Both the position numbers and the translations under genes were made by a program. 64,000 bases of DNA. Origin: Acetobacteraceae bacterium. GTDB lineage: Bacteria > Pseudomonadota > Alphaproteobacteria > Acetobacterales > Acetobacteraceae. Numbering within the stretch: the first letter of the stretch is position 1; each line of letters starts with the position of its first letter. Shown in pieces: positions 26,269 through 34,221 of this stretch. Below the pieces are notes generated by a model, which saw only the letters and a list, made by a program, of their open reading frames with translations, was not told the origin of the DNA and did no database searches. Location of the stretch: positions 62,001-126,000 of the forward strand of contig JASHOA010000024.1 of assembly GCA_030041375.1 (NCBI GenBank). Reading direction: 5' to 3'.

Positions 26269-28416
26269 ATGCGGCCCGGGGCTCCGATCGCGACCGATCT
26301 CGTACTGCTGGGCGGCGGGCATGCGCATGTCGAAGTGCTGCGGCGGCTCGGGCAGCGCCCGGTTCCGGGCCTGCGTGTCACCCTGGTGGCGCGCGAGCCG
26401 CTCACGCCGTATTCCGGCCTCCTGCCGGCGGTCATCCGCGGGGAAATTTTCCCGGCCCAGGCGCATATCGACCTTGCCCGGCTGGCGGCGAGGTCGCGCG
26501 CAAGGCTGATCATGGCCGAGGCGGAGGGCCTCGATCTGGCATCGCGCCGCGTGCTGTTCGCGGAGCGCGCTCCACTCCCGTTCGATCTTCTTTCGATCGA
26601 TGTCGGAGCTGCGCCATCGGCGCCCGAGGGCGCGATTGCGGTCAAACCGATTGGCCGATTCCTGGCCCGGCTTGGGGAAATCGAGTCCGGGCTTTCCCGC
26701 GGAGGGCGCATTGCAGTGGTGGGCGGCGGGGCAGGGGGTGTGGAACTTGCCCTGGCGCTGGCACGCCGCTTTGCCGGCCGTTTTGCGCTCGTGCTCGTAT
26801 CCGACCGTCCCGAGATTCTTTTCGATGCTCCGCCTGGGGCGCGCCGCATTGCCCGTGTTGCGCTCGCCCGCGCCGGCGTCAGCCTCGCCATCGGAGTTCC
26901 CGCGACGGGTTTTTCCTGTGGCGCCGTTTGTCTCGGTAATGGAGAGACGGTGGCGGCCGATGCGGCGATCTGGGCCACCGCCGTGGTCGGCCCGCCGTTC
27001 CTTGGCGATGCCGGACTTGCGTGCGATGAGGCGGGTTTCGTCAAGGTTGCGCCGACGCTCGAGAGCCTGAGCCATGCGCACGTTTTCGCGGCCGGAGATT
27101 GTGCCGCGATGGAAGGATTTCCGCGGCCCAGGGCAGGCGTTTTCGCGGTGCGCGCGGGGCCGGTGCTGGCGGAGAATCTGCGCGCGGCGGCGGCGGGAAG
27201 GAAGCTGAGATCCTGGCGCCCGCAGCGCGAGGCGCTGGCGATACTCGGGCTGGGCGAGGGCCGCGCGCTTGCCTGGCGCGGCGCGCACTTCTGTCTGTCG
27301 GGCCGTTGGGTGGCGCGCTGGAAGGAGCGCATCGATGCGCGCTGGATGGCGATGTACGCGCCCGGCGCGATGGGAGCGATGGCAGCGGAAGAACCGATGC
27401 GCTGCACAGGATGTGGCGGGAAGGTCGGAGCCGACGCGCTGGTCGAGGCGCTGGTGCCGCTTGTAGAGCCGGCCCGCCCGGACATCCTGGCCGGCCTTGC
27501 GGCGGCCGAGGATGCCGCGGTGAGCGCGCCGCCGCCGGGCTTGGTGCTTGTGCAGAGCGTCGATTACCTGCGCGCGTTTCTCGACGATCCGTTCCTGTTT
27601 GGCGAGATCACCGCGGTGCACGCGCTTTCGGATCTCTACGCGATGGGTGCGGAGCCGTGGACGGCGCTGGCAATTGCCGGCGTGCCGTACATGCGCGGGG
27701 AGAAGATGGCCGAGGAACTTGCTGCCCTGATGGCAGGAGCGGCGCGGGCTCTTGCCGATGCCGGCTGCACTTTGACGGGCGGGCACTCCGCTGAAGCGGC
27801 GGAGCTGGCACTTGGCTTTTCTGTCACCGGGCTTGCCGAACCGGGGGCGCTCTTCAGCAAATCGGCGCTCCGGGCCGGGGATCGGCTGGTGCTGACCAAG
27901 CCGCTCGGTATCGGCATCCTGCTGGCGGCGCTGCCGCGCGGGCGGCTTGGCGCTGCGGATCTGGGCGCGGCAATCGCCGTGATGCGGCAGAGCAACGCGA
28001 TCGCCGCCGGCCTGTTTCGCCGGCACGGCATTCGTGCCGCAACCGATGTGACGGGCTTCGGGCTGGCCGGGCACCTGATCGAGATGTTGCGCGCGTCAAA
28101 CGTTGCCGCCCGGCTCGATCTGGCGGCGATTCCGGCCCTTTCCGGCGCGCTTCAGCTTGCGGAGAGCGGCATCGAGAGTTCGCTTGCGCCGGCGAATCGT
28201 GCGGTGCTGGAAACGGCGCTCGGTGGGCCGCCACTTGCCCATCGGGCGGTTGCGCTGCTCGTCGATCCAGAGACTTCCGGCGGGCTGCTGGCGGGCGTCG
28301 GAGCCGAGGCGAGCGGGGATTTGCTTTCGGATCTGGCTGCGGCGGGGCTGGGTGCCGCCGCCATCGGCGAGGTTTTCCCGGCGAGCGAAGGAGCGCCGCG
28401 GCTCAGGCTCATGTGA
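26269..28416 (+). CDS. selD: Fusion of FAD-dependent NADH dehydrogenase-like domain and selenide, water dikinase
   Basis: 715 residues from MRPGAPIATDLVLLGGGHAHVEVL. Upstream in-frame codons run into a repeat element and are not counted. Residues 1 to about 375 form a two-Rossmann FAD/NAD(P) oxidoreductase (GGGHAHV, then VVGGGAGGVELALAL and HVFAAGDCA). Residues about 376-715 form SelD, with Cys382 and Lys385 of MRCTGCGGK in the spacing of the E. coli Cys17/Lys20 pair, then AIN-type nucleotide-binding and TDVTGFGLAGHL segments. SelD makes selenophosphate from selenide and ATP. The fused domain may supply reduced selenium. No Sec codon at the catalytic site; it is Cys. Confidence 0.92.
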   Translation: MRPGAPIATDLVLLGGGHAHVEVLRRLGQRPVPGLRVTLVAREPLTPYSGLLPAVIRGEIFPAQAHIDLARLAARSRARLIMAEAEGLDLASRRVLFAERAPLPFDLLSIDVGAAPSAPEGAIAVKPIGRFLARLGEIESGLSRGGRIAVVGGGAGGVELALALARRFAGRFALVLVSDRPEILFDAPPGARRIARVALARAGVSLAIGVPATGFSCGAVCLGNGETVAADAAIWATAVVGPPFLGDAGLACDEAGFVKVAPTLESLSHAHVFAAGDCAAMEGFPRPRAGVFAVRAGPVLAENLRAAAAGRKLRSWRPQREALAILGLGEGRALAWRGAHFCLSGRWVARWKERIDARWMAMYAPGAMGAMAAEEPMRCTGCGGKVGADALVEALVPLVEPARPDILAGLAAAEDAAVSAPPPGLVLVQSVDYLRAFLDDPFLFGEITAVHALSDLYAMGAEPWTALAIAGVPYMRGEKMAEELAALMAGAARALADAGCTLTGGHSAEAAELALGFSVTGLAEPGALFSKSALRAGDRLVLTKPLGIGILLAALPRGRLGAADLGAAIAVMRQSNAIAAGLFRRHGIRAATDVTGFGLAGHLIEMLRASNVAARLDLAAIPALSGALQLAESGIESSLAPANRAVLETALGGPPLAHRAVALLVDPETSGGLLAGVGAEASGDLLSDLAAAGLGAAAIGEVFPASEGAPRLRLM

Positions 28417-28516
28417 CCGCTCATGTGACCCGGGCGGCGATGACAGAGAGCGCCGCGGCCCTGCCGCCCTCGATAAGCGCACCCCGGTACTGCCTGATGC
28501 CGCGGCGTGGGACGGC

Positions 28517-28545
28517 TTGACAGGATCGACGGAGCCCGCTTTATG
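28517..28545 (+). promoter_or_regulatory. Possible sigma-70 promoter of the Hyf/Ehr operon
   Basis: TTGACA (28517-28522), 17-base spacer, TTTATG (28540-28545), about 150 bases before the first gene of the operon. The -35 box is a perfect consensus and the spacing ideal; the -10 match is weak. It lies within the 276-nt gap after the SelD fusion. Confidence 0.4.
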
Positions 28546-28692
28546 CGCCAATCCGTTGCGGCGATGGAGTTCGCCCTTGACCGTCCCGAGGTAATTTCCT
28601 GGGGACTGATGACTCCTCCTTAGATCGGATTGGATGAAGGGGGAGTTCCAGGTGCGGATGATGGTTTGCGCAGCTTTGCGCGGCGAGGACGC

Positions 28693-29637
28693 ATGACCCG
28701 CGACATCCTGCTGCAGATCGCCCAGGTGGTGGCGGTGCTGGTGCTGGCGCCGCTGCTGCAAGGGATCATCGTGCAGTTCGAGGAGCGGGTACAGCGCGCC
28801 CGGGGGCCGGGCATCTTCCAGCCCTACCGCGATCTCCGCAAACTGTTCAGCAAGCAGATCGTCGTGCCGGAGACGGCGTCCTGGCTGTTCTGGATGGCGC
28901 CGATCGTCGCCTTTACGGCCATGCTGACGGTGCCGATCCTCATTCCGGTGCTGACCAACTTCCCGCTGCCGCTATCGGACATGGGCGATATCCTGGGCGG
29001 CGGGCTGATCCTGACGCTGGGCGGCTTCATGATCACGCTCGCGGGGCTCGACAGCGGCAGCGCCTATGGCGGCATCGGCTCCTCGCGCGTGGCGATGGTG
29101 ACGATTCTCGCCGAGCCGACGCTGATCCTGGTCTTCGTCGGCATCACGCTGCTCGCCAAATCGATGCTGCCGTTCGTGGTGAACCACCTCCTGGTGGCGG
29201 AGCCGGCGGTGTACTGGAACCCGGCGCATCTCTTCCTGGTCGCCGCCTTCTTCATCCTGCTGCTCGTCGAGACCGATCGGCTGCCGATCCATTCGCCGAC
29301 CCATATCGAGGTCTACATGATCGAGGAGGCGCGGATCCTGGAATATTCCGGCCCGCTGCTGGCGCTGGTGCGCTGGGCCTCGATGATGAAGCAGTTCATC
29401 CTCTATACGATCTTCTGCAACGTGCTGTTGCTTCCCTGGGCGCTTTCCATCCGCGGCACGGCACTGGGCGCGCTCGGCGCGGCGGTGGCGCTGATGGCAA
29501 AGTTCACGCTGGTCGCCCTGGCTGTCGTCGTCGTGGACACGACGCAGTCAAGGCTCCGCTTCTATCGCTACCAGGAACCGCTCGCCGCCTCGTTCCTGCT
29601 GGCGGTGCTCTCGATCATCGGCACCCAGTTGGGCTGA
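28693..29637 (+). CDS. hyfC: HyfC/NuoH-like membrane subunit of Ehr complex
   Basis: 314 residues from MTRDILLQIAQ. Integral membrane subunit of the NuoH/HycD family, which links the peripheral redox arm to the ion-pumping modules. Eight or so hydrophobic segments. The family loop near RGPGIFQPYRDLRKLF and the LVETDRLPIHSPTHIE acidic loop (a HyfC form of the NuoH quinone-site loop) are both present. First gene of a six-gene operon; the following gene begins 4 bases after its stop. Confidence 0.88.
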   Translation: MTRDILLQIAQVVAVLVLAPLLQGIIVQFEERVQRARGPGIFQPYRDLRKLFSKQIVVPETASWLFWMAPIVAFTAMLTVPILIPVLTNFPLPLSDMGDILGGGLILTLGGFMITLAGLDSGSAYGGIGSSRVAMVTILAEPTLILVFVGITLLAKSMLPFVVNHLLVAEPAVYWNPAHLFLVAAFFILLLVETDRLPIHSPTHIEVYMIEEARILEYSGPLLALVRWASMMKQFILYTIFCNVLLLPWALSIRGTALGALGAAVALMAKFTLVALAVVVVDTTQSRLRFYRYQEPLAASFLLAVLSIIGTQLG

Positions 29638-29641
29638 TGCC

Positions 29642-30322
29642 GTGATCGTCACGACCTTTCCCCCACTCGCCGCTTCGCTGTTCAGCCTGATCGCGATCGC
29701 GAGCCTGCTGCTTGCCTTCGTGATGCTCGGATCGCGCTGGTTGCGTCACTACATCTATGCCTTTGCCGCAGAATCCTGGCTGATTGCCGTGCTTTCGGCG
29801 GCGGTCGGCTTCTACGGAGGCTTTCCCGAACTCTATGTCATTGCCGTCCTCACGGTGCTCTTCCGCGGCTGCATCCTGCCTTATCTCATTCTCCGCATTG
29901 TCCGTCCCCTCGATGTCGCCCGCGAAGTGGATGTCGGTCTTCAACCCAGCTCCTCGCTCGTCGCCGGCGCCTTCGCCGTCATCTTTGCGCTCGCCGTCGC
30001 CAACCATCTCAGCGTCGGTCTCGGGCTTGCCGGGACGGTTGCCGTGCTGGCGCTGACGGTGATGCTGTCGCTGAAGCTGATCGGCTTTTTGATGCTCACG
30101 GTGCGCCATGAGGCGGTGAGCCAGGTGCTGGGCCTCCTGGTGCTGGAGAACGGCATCTTCCTCGGCGCGCAGATCCTGGTTCCCGGGATGCCGCTTCTGA
30201 TCGAGATCGTCATCCTGTTCGACCTCCTGATCGTCGTCGCCTGCTTCGGCATCCTGGTGCGCTATCTCTCGAGCCATGTCGGCAGCACCAGTGCGCTTTC
30301 GCTCAACCGGCTGGTGGGCTGA
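29642..30322 (+). CDS. hyfE: HyfE-like membrane subunit
   Basis: 226 residues from a GTG start. Seven hydrophobic segments. The LGLLVLENGIFLGAQIL segment resembles the conserved glutamate-containing helix of HyfE/NuoK-like subunits. HyfE is the small membrane subunit of hydrogenase-4-type complexes. Packed between HyfC-like and HyfF-like genes with gaps of 4 and 3 bases, so it is translated from the same message. Confidence 0.85.
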   Translation: MIVTTFPPLAASLFSLIAIASLLLAFVMLGSRWLRHYIYAFAAESWLIAVLSAAVGFYGGFPELYVIAVLTVLFRGCILPYLILRIVRPLDVAREVDVGLQPSSSLVAGAFAVIFALAVANHLSVGLGLAGTVAVLALTVMLSLKLIGFLMLTVRHEAVSQVLGLLVLENGIFLGAQILVPGMPLLIEIVILFDLLIVVACFGILVRYLSSHVGSTSALSLNRLVG

Positions 30323-30325
30323 GCC

Positions 30326-31804
30326 ATGGCGGGCGTGCTGCTGCTCCTGATCGTGCTCGCCCCGGTGGCGGCGATCGTTGTCATTCTGCTCACCCGGCGC
30401 CCGCGTCTGGCGGAGCGGCTCAACCTGGCGGCAAGCGCGGTCTCTTTTGGTGCGGCGCTGCTGCTTCCCGGGGCAAGCCTCGGCGGGCCGCATGTCTTCC
30501 TCGATCAGTACGTGATTGCCGATCCGTTCGGCGCGTGGGTCATCCTGTGCGCGGCGATCGTCTATTTCCTCGCCTCGATCTACGGCATCGGCTACATGCG
30601 CATGCTCGAGGAGGAGGCGCGACTGGCGCGCTTCTATGCGCTGTTCGCGGGATTCGGCCTGACCACCATGGTCGCCCCGATGATGAACAACGCGGGGCTC
30701 TACTGGATCGCGATCGAGCTTACGACGCTGGTCAGCACCTTCCTGGTTGCGTTCGAGCGGGCGCCGGAAAGCATCGAGGCGGCCTGGAAATACATCATCG
30801 TCGTCTCCGGCGGGATCAGCCTGGCGCTATTCGGTACCGTGCTGTTCTACTGGGCCGGGACGTTCGTGCTCGGCCCGAGCTATGCGATGACCTGGGCGGC
30901 TCTCGGTGCCGCAGCGCCGCATATGAACCCGACCCTGATCGCGCTGGCGTTCCTGCTGGTGCTGGTCGGCTACGGCACCAAGGTGGGGCTGGCGCCGATG
31001 CACACCTGGCTGCCGGATGCCCATAGCGAGGGGCCGGCGCCGGTCTCAGCACTGCTGTCCGGTGCGCTGCTGAATGCGGCGATGATCGGGGTCATGCGCT
31101 ATCTCTCGATCGCCGAGGCGGCGCATGTCGGGCCACTGCCGCGCGCGGTGCTGGTGGTGCTCGGCGCCTTCTCACTGTTCATTGCTGCATTGTTCATTGT
31201 CCGCCAGAGCGGCATCAAGCGGCTGATGGCCTATTCGAGCGTCGAGCACATGGGGGTGATGGCGCTCGGCTTCGGGTTCGGCGGCCCGTTCGGCGTGGCC
31301 GGTGCGCTCTATCACATGCTGAATCACACGCTGAACAAGTCCCTGATGTTCTTCGGCGCCGGCAGCATGATGCGGACATTCGGGACCAAGGAGATCACCC
31401 TGATCCGGAGAGTGGGCCGGTATTTTCCGGTGGTGGGCGCGCTCTGGCTTGCCGGGGCGGTTGGCATCACCGGCGCGCCGCCGTTCGGCCTGTTCGCATC
31501 CGAACTGACGATCCTGCGCGCGGGGCTCAGCGGGATTCATGCCTGGGCGGCGATCCTGATGGCGATTCTGCTGATCGTCATCTTCATCGGCTTTCTCAAT
31601 CATTTCCGCATCATGTATTTCGTGGCGCCGGAATCGGAGACGGCACCGGGAGGAACGGTGAGTGCCTGGTGCGCGGTGCCGATGTGGCTCGCTTTCATTC
31701 CCGTGCTCGTGCTCGGGCTCTGGTGGCCCGAGGCGATCTGGCATTATTTCGGCGTCATCGCGCACGGGCTCGGCCCTGGCCCCGCCGAGGTGGCGTTGCG
31801 ATGA
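30326..31804 (+). CDS. hyfF: HyfF-like antiporter-type membrane subunit
   Basis: 492 residues, NuoL/M/N (Mrp antiporter) family. The key helices are visible: an acidic residue in LYWIAIELTTLVSTFL, the Lys-containing SGIKRLMAYSSVEHMG, YGTKVGLAPMHTWLPDAHSEGPAPVSALLSG, and the HMLNHTLNKSLMF half-channel. It would pump protons or Na+ when driven by the redox arm. The stop overlaps the next ATG (ATGA). Confidence 0.9.
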   Translation: MAGVLLLLIVLAPVAAIVVILLTRRPRLAERLNLAASAVSFGAALLLPGASLGGPHVFLDQYVIADPFGAWVILCAAIVYFLASIYGIGYMRMLEEEARLARFYALFAGFGLTTMVAPMMNNAGLYWIAIELTTLVSTFLVAFERAPESIEAAWKYIIVVSGGISLALFGTVLFYWAGTFVLGPSYAMTWAALGAAAPHMNPTLIALAFLLVLVGYGTKVGLAPMHTWLPDAHSEGPAPVSALLSGALLNAAMIGVMRYLSIAEAAHVGPLPRAVLVVLGAFSLFIAALFIVRQSGIKRLMAYSSVEHMGVMALGFGFGGPFGVAGALYHMLNHTLNKSLMFFGAGSMMRTFGTKEITLIRRVGRYFPVVGALWLAGAVGITGAPPFGLFASELTILRAGLSGIHAWAAILMAILLIVIFIGFLNHFRIMYFVAPESETAPGGTVSAWCAVPMWLAFIPVLVLGLWWPEAIWHYFGVIAHGLGPGPAEVALR

Positions 31805-33282
31805 AAGGCACCGAGGGCGGCAGCGTGGCGTGCGAGGACATGCCGGAGATTGCGCGCGCGCTGTTCGCCGCCGGCGGACGCATGCAGATGGTCTATGCCT
31901 GGCAGCCGGAAGAGGGTGTGGCCGAACTTCGCTATCTTGCCTCGCCGCCCGAGAGCGGAAGGTTCCTGATGTGGCGCTGCCGGCCGGATGGGGAGGCACC
32001 GAGCCTGGCTGCGATCTGGCCCGCGATGGGGTGGTACGAGCGGGAGGTCATGGACCTGTTCGGTCTTGGCTTCCGCAACCATCCCGAGCCGAACCGGCTG
32101 ATACTTGGCGACGATATCGCGCCGCCGTTCCGGGCGGAGCGCGGCGCGGCGGAGGGGGTGGAACGGCGCGGAGCGGATGTGCCGCGCGGGCTTCCCGAGC
32201 TGGATCAGCCGGATGTGCAGCTCCTGCCGTTCGGTCCGGTGCGCGCGGACGTGCTGGAATCCGCCGAGTTCACCTTTTTCTATGTCGGGGAGCGGATTCT
32301 CCACTATCATCCGCATCTTTTCTTCAAGCATCGCGGCATGGAGCAGCGCTTTGCCGGGCTCACGCCCACGGCGGGCGCGGTGATGGCCGAGCGGGTTTCC
32401 GGCGTCGGCAGCGTGGCGCATGGGCTGGCCTACTGCCAGGCGATCGAGGCGGCGCTCTCCTGCGAGGTGCCGCGGCGCGCGCTCTACCTGCGCGTGCTCC
32501 TTGCGGAACTGGAACGGCTTTACAACCACCTGCATTATCTCGGCCATCTCGCCGGCACGACCACGCTCAAGGTGGCCGAGGCCCAGGGCAAGCTGCTCGA
32601 AGAGCGTGTCAAGCAGCTCAATGCGCGGTTGACCGGCAGCCGCTTCCTGCGCGGCATCATCACGCCGGGCGGGCTCCGGCGCGATCTGGCGCCAGAGGAT
32701 TGGCTTGCCGGCGCGCTCGCGAGGCTCAGAGCGGAGGCGGCGCGCTTCATCGATCTCCTGGAGCACTCCGACAGCCATCGCGACCGGCTGATCACCACGG
32801 GGCGGCTTTCGCGGCCGGTTGCGCTCGATCAAGGCGCGACCGGGCCTGTGCAGCGCGCCTCCGGCATCGATCGCGATCTCCGCCGCGATCATCCTTATGC
32901 CGCCTATGCCGAGTTGCCGCTCACGGTAGCGGTGCGCGAGGAGGGCGATGCCTATGCCCGTGCGCTGGTGCGGGCGGCCGAGATCGAGGCGTCCTTCGCC
33001 CTCATCGAGCGGGTGCTGATGCTGCTCGAGGAAGGCAAGGTGCATGAAGCCCTGTCGGCGGTACCCGGGGCGGAAGGTCTCGGCTGGGCCGAATCACCGC
33101 GCGGGACTCTTTTCTATGCCGTTCATTTCGGGACCGATGGACGCCTCAAGCGGGTGAAGATCAAATCGCCGTCGTTCTCGAACTGGCGGGTTTTCCCCTT
33201 CACGGTGCACGAGACGAACATGATGGACTACGCCATCAACGAGGCAAGCTTCGGCCTCACGATCGCCGGCTGCGCGCGTTAG
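31801..33282 (+). CDS. hyfG: HyfG/HycE-like large subunit lacking Ni-binding cysteines (Ehr type)
   Basis: 493 residues: a NuoC-like N-terminal part (to about residue 115, GWYEREVMDLFGLGFRNHP) fused to a NuoD-like part. In [NiFe] enzymes the N-terminal motif is RxCGxC. Here it is RVSGVG, with Ser200 and Gly203. The C-terminal DPCxxC is replaced by GLTIAGCAR, with one Cys left. A NiFe site cannot form, so this is an Ehr-type, hydrogenase-related complex. The stop TAG consists of the first bases of repeat copy 2, so a short C-terminal extension may have been lost. Confidence 0.88.
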   Translation: MKGTEGGSVACEDMPEIARALFAAGGRMQMVYAWQPEEGVAELRYLASPPESGRFLMWRCRPDGEAPSLAAIWPAMGWYEREVMDLFGLGFRNHPEPNRLILGDDIAPPFRAERGAAEGVERRGADVPRGLPELDQPDVQLLPFGPVRADVLESAEFTFFYVGERILHYHPHLFFKHRGMEQRFAGLTPTAGAVMAERVSGVGSVAHGLAYCQAIEAALSCEVPRRALYLRVLLAELERLYNHLHYLGHLAGTTTLKVAEAQGKLLEERVKQLNARLTGSRFLRGIITPGGLRRDLAPEDWLAGALARLRAEAARFIDLLEHSDSHRDRLITTGRLSRPVALDQGATGPVQRASGIDRDLRRDHPYAAYAELPLTVAVREEGDAYARALVRAAEIEASFALIERVLMLLEEGKVHEALSAVPGAEGLGWAESPRGTLFYAVHFGTDGRLKRVKIKSPSFSNWRVFPFTVHETNMMDYAINEASFGLTIAGCAR

Positions 33283-33414
33283 TGTGCCGACTCCAACGCT
33301 TGATACCGTAGGATGCACTCTAGTGGTCGGCACACTACTCTTCTTATTTTCAGTGGCCTGCTGATCCCCTTTCGTTTGCTGCCGCCGGCAGCAAACGTCG
33401 GGGGCAGGACACTA
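33280..33414 (+). repeat. Palindromic dispersed repeat, copy 2 (inside the Ehr operon)
   Basis: 135 bp from TA at 33280 to TA at 33413. Hairpin 1 arms are 33280-33291 and 33326-33337. Hairpin 2 arms are 33373-33383 and 33387-33397, with loop GCC. Same orientation as copies 1 and 3. The first three bases form the stop codon of the large-subunit gene and the element ends 12 bases before the next ATG, so it fills the whole intergenic gap of a co-transcribed gene pair. Confidence 0.9.
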
Positions 33415-33426
33415 GGACAGGCGGCG

Positions 33427-34221
33427 ATGGCGTTCTGGACGTGGTTCGGGCTTTCCGAGGGCAAGGCGACCACGGCGTGGCCTGGCCGCGGCGGCGATGA
33501 CGGCCAGCAAGGCGTGCTGGGAATGCCGCGCTATGCCCCCGAGCGCTGCGAGGCCGGATGCAGCGAATGTGCGGCGGTCTGCCCGAGCGGGGCGATCGCG
33601 GTCGCGCCCGGAGCGCCGGGAGGGATGACACTGGATTATGGAAGCTGCGTCGTCTGCCAGCTCTGCACGGAGGCCTGTCCGAGCGGTGCGCTGAGCCCGT
33701 CACAGGACTGGGCCTTTGGGGTGCGCCGGCGCGAGGATCTGCTGTGGTCCCCGACCGCGCAACCGGCCCGCAAGAATGATGCGGTACCGCGCGCTTTTCG
33801 CCGCAGCCTGCATATCCGCCACGTGGATGCGGGCTCGTGCAACGGTTGCGAATCGGAACTGCAGGCGCTCAACAATCCCTTCTACAATCTGCACCGGCTC
33901 GGCATTTTTTTCACCGCCTCGCCGCGCTTCGCCGATCTGCTGCTGGTGACCGGGACGGTCACGCACGCCATGCTCGCGCCGCTCCGCGCGACGTGGGAGG
34001 CGATGCCCGAGCCGCGTTTCGTGATGGCCGCCGGCACTTGCGCCGTCTCGGGCGGTATTGCCAGGGGCGGTTACGCTTGCGGGAGCGGGCTCGAGGGCGT
34101 GTTGCCGGTCGATCTCTACCTGCCTGGCTGCCCGCCCAATCCGTCGGCGATCATCACGGCGTTGCTCGTACTCCAGGGACGGATGCCTGAGCGTATGGCG
34201 AGAGACCGTCGTGGCGAATGA
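33427..34221 (+). CDS. hyfI: Ferredoxin-HyfI fusion: iron-sulfur small subunit of Ehr complex
   Basis: 264 residues. The N-terminal domain has two 4Fe-4S ferredoxin motifs (Cys41, 45, 48, 52 and Cys74, 77, 80, 84). It is followed by a NuoB/HyfI domain with Cys138, Cys141 (GSCNGCESEL), Cys205 (GTCAVSGG) and Cys235 (LPGCPPNP), the ligands of the N2-like cluster. In hydrogenase-4 the ferredoxin (HyfH) and HyfI are separate; here they are one chain carrying three clusters. ATG preceded by AGGCGG. Longer upstream frames run into the repeat and are not coding. Confidence 0.9.
   Translation: MAFWTWFGLSEGKATTAWPGRGGDDGQQGVLGMPRYAPERCEAGCSECAAVCPSGAIAVAPGAPGGMTLDYGSCVVCQLCTEACPSGALSPSQDWAFGVRRREDLLWSPTAQPARKNDAVPRAFRRSLHIRHVDAGSCNGCESELQALNNPFYNLHRLGIFFTASPRFADLLLVTGTVTHAMLAPLRATWEAMPEPRFVMAAGTCAVSGGIARGGYACGSGLEGVLPVDLYLPGCPPNPSAIITALLVLQGRMPERMARDRRGE

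Noticed and set aside
25573-28074. 833-codon open frame on the minus strand
   Set aside because: Antisense to the SelD fusion and overlapping the binding-protein gene; composition is Arg/Pro/Ala-rich noise.
33313-33426. N-terminal extension of the ferredoxin-HyfI protein (and of SelD at 26116) into the repeat
   Set aside because: The extra residues are translated repeat sequence shared by unrelated genes; the internal ATGs with ribosome-binding sites fit better.
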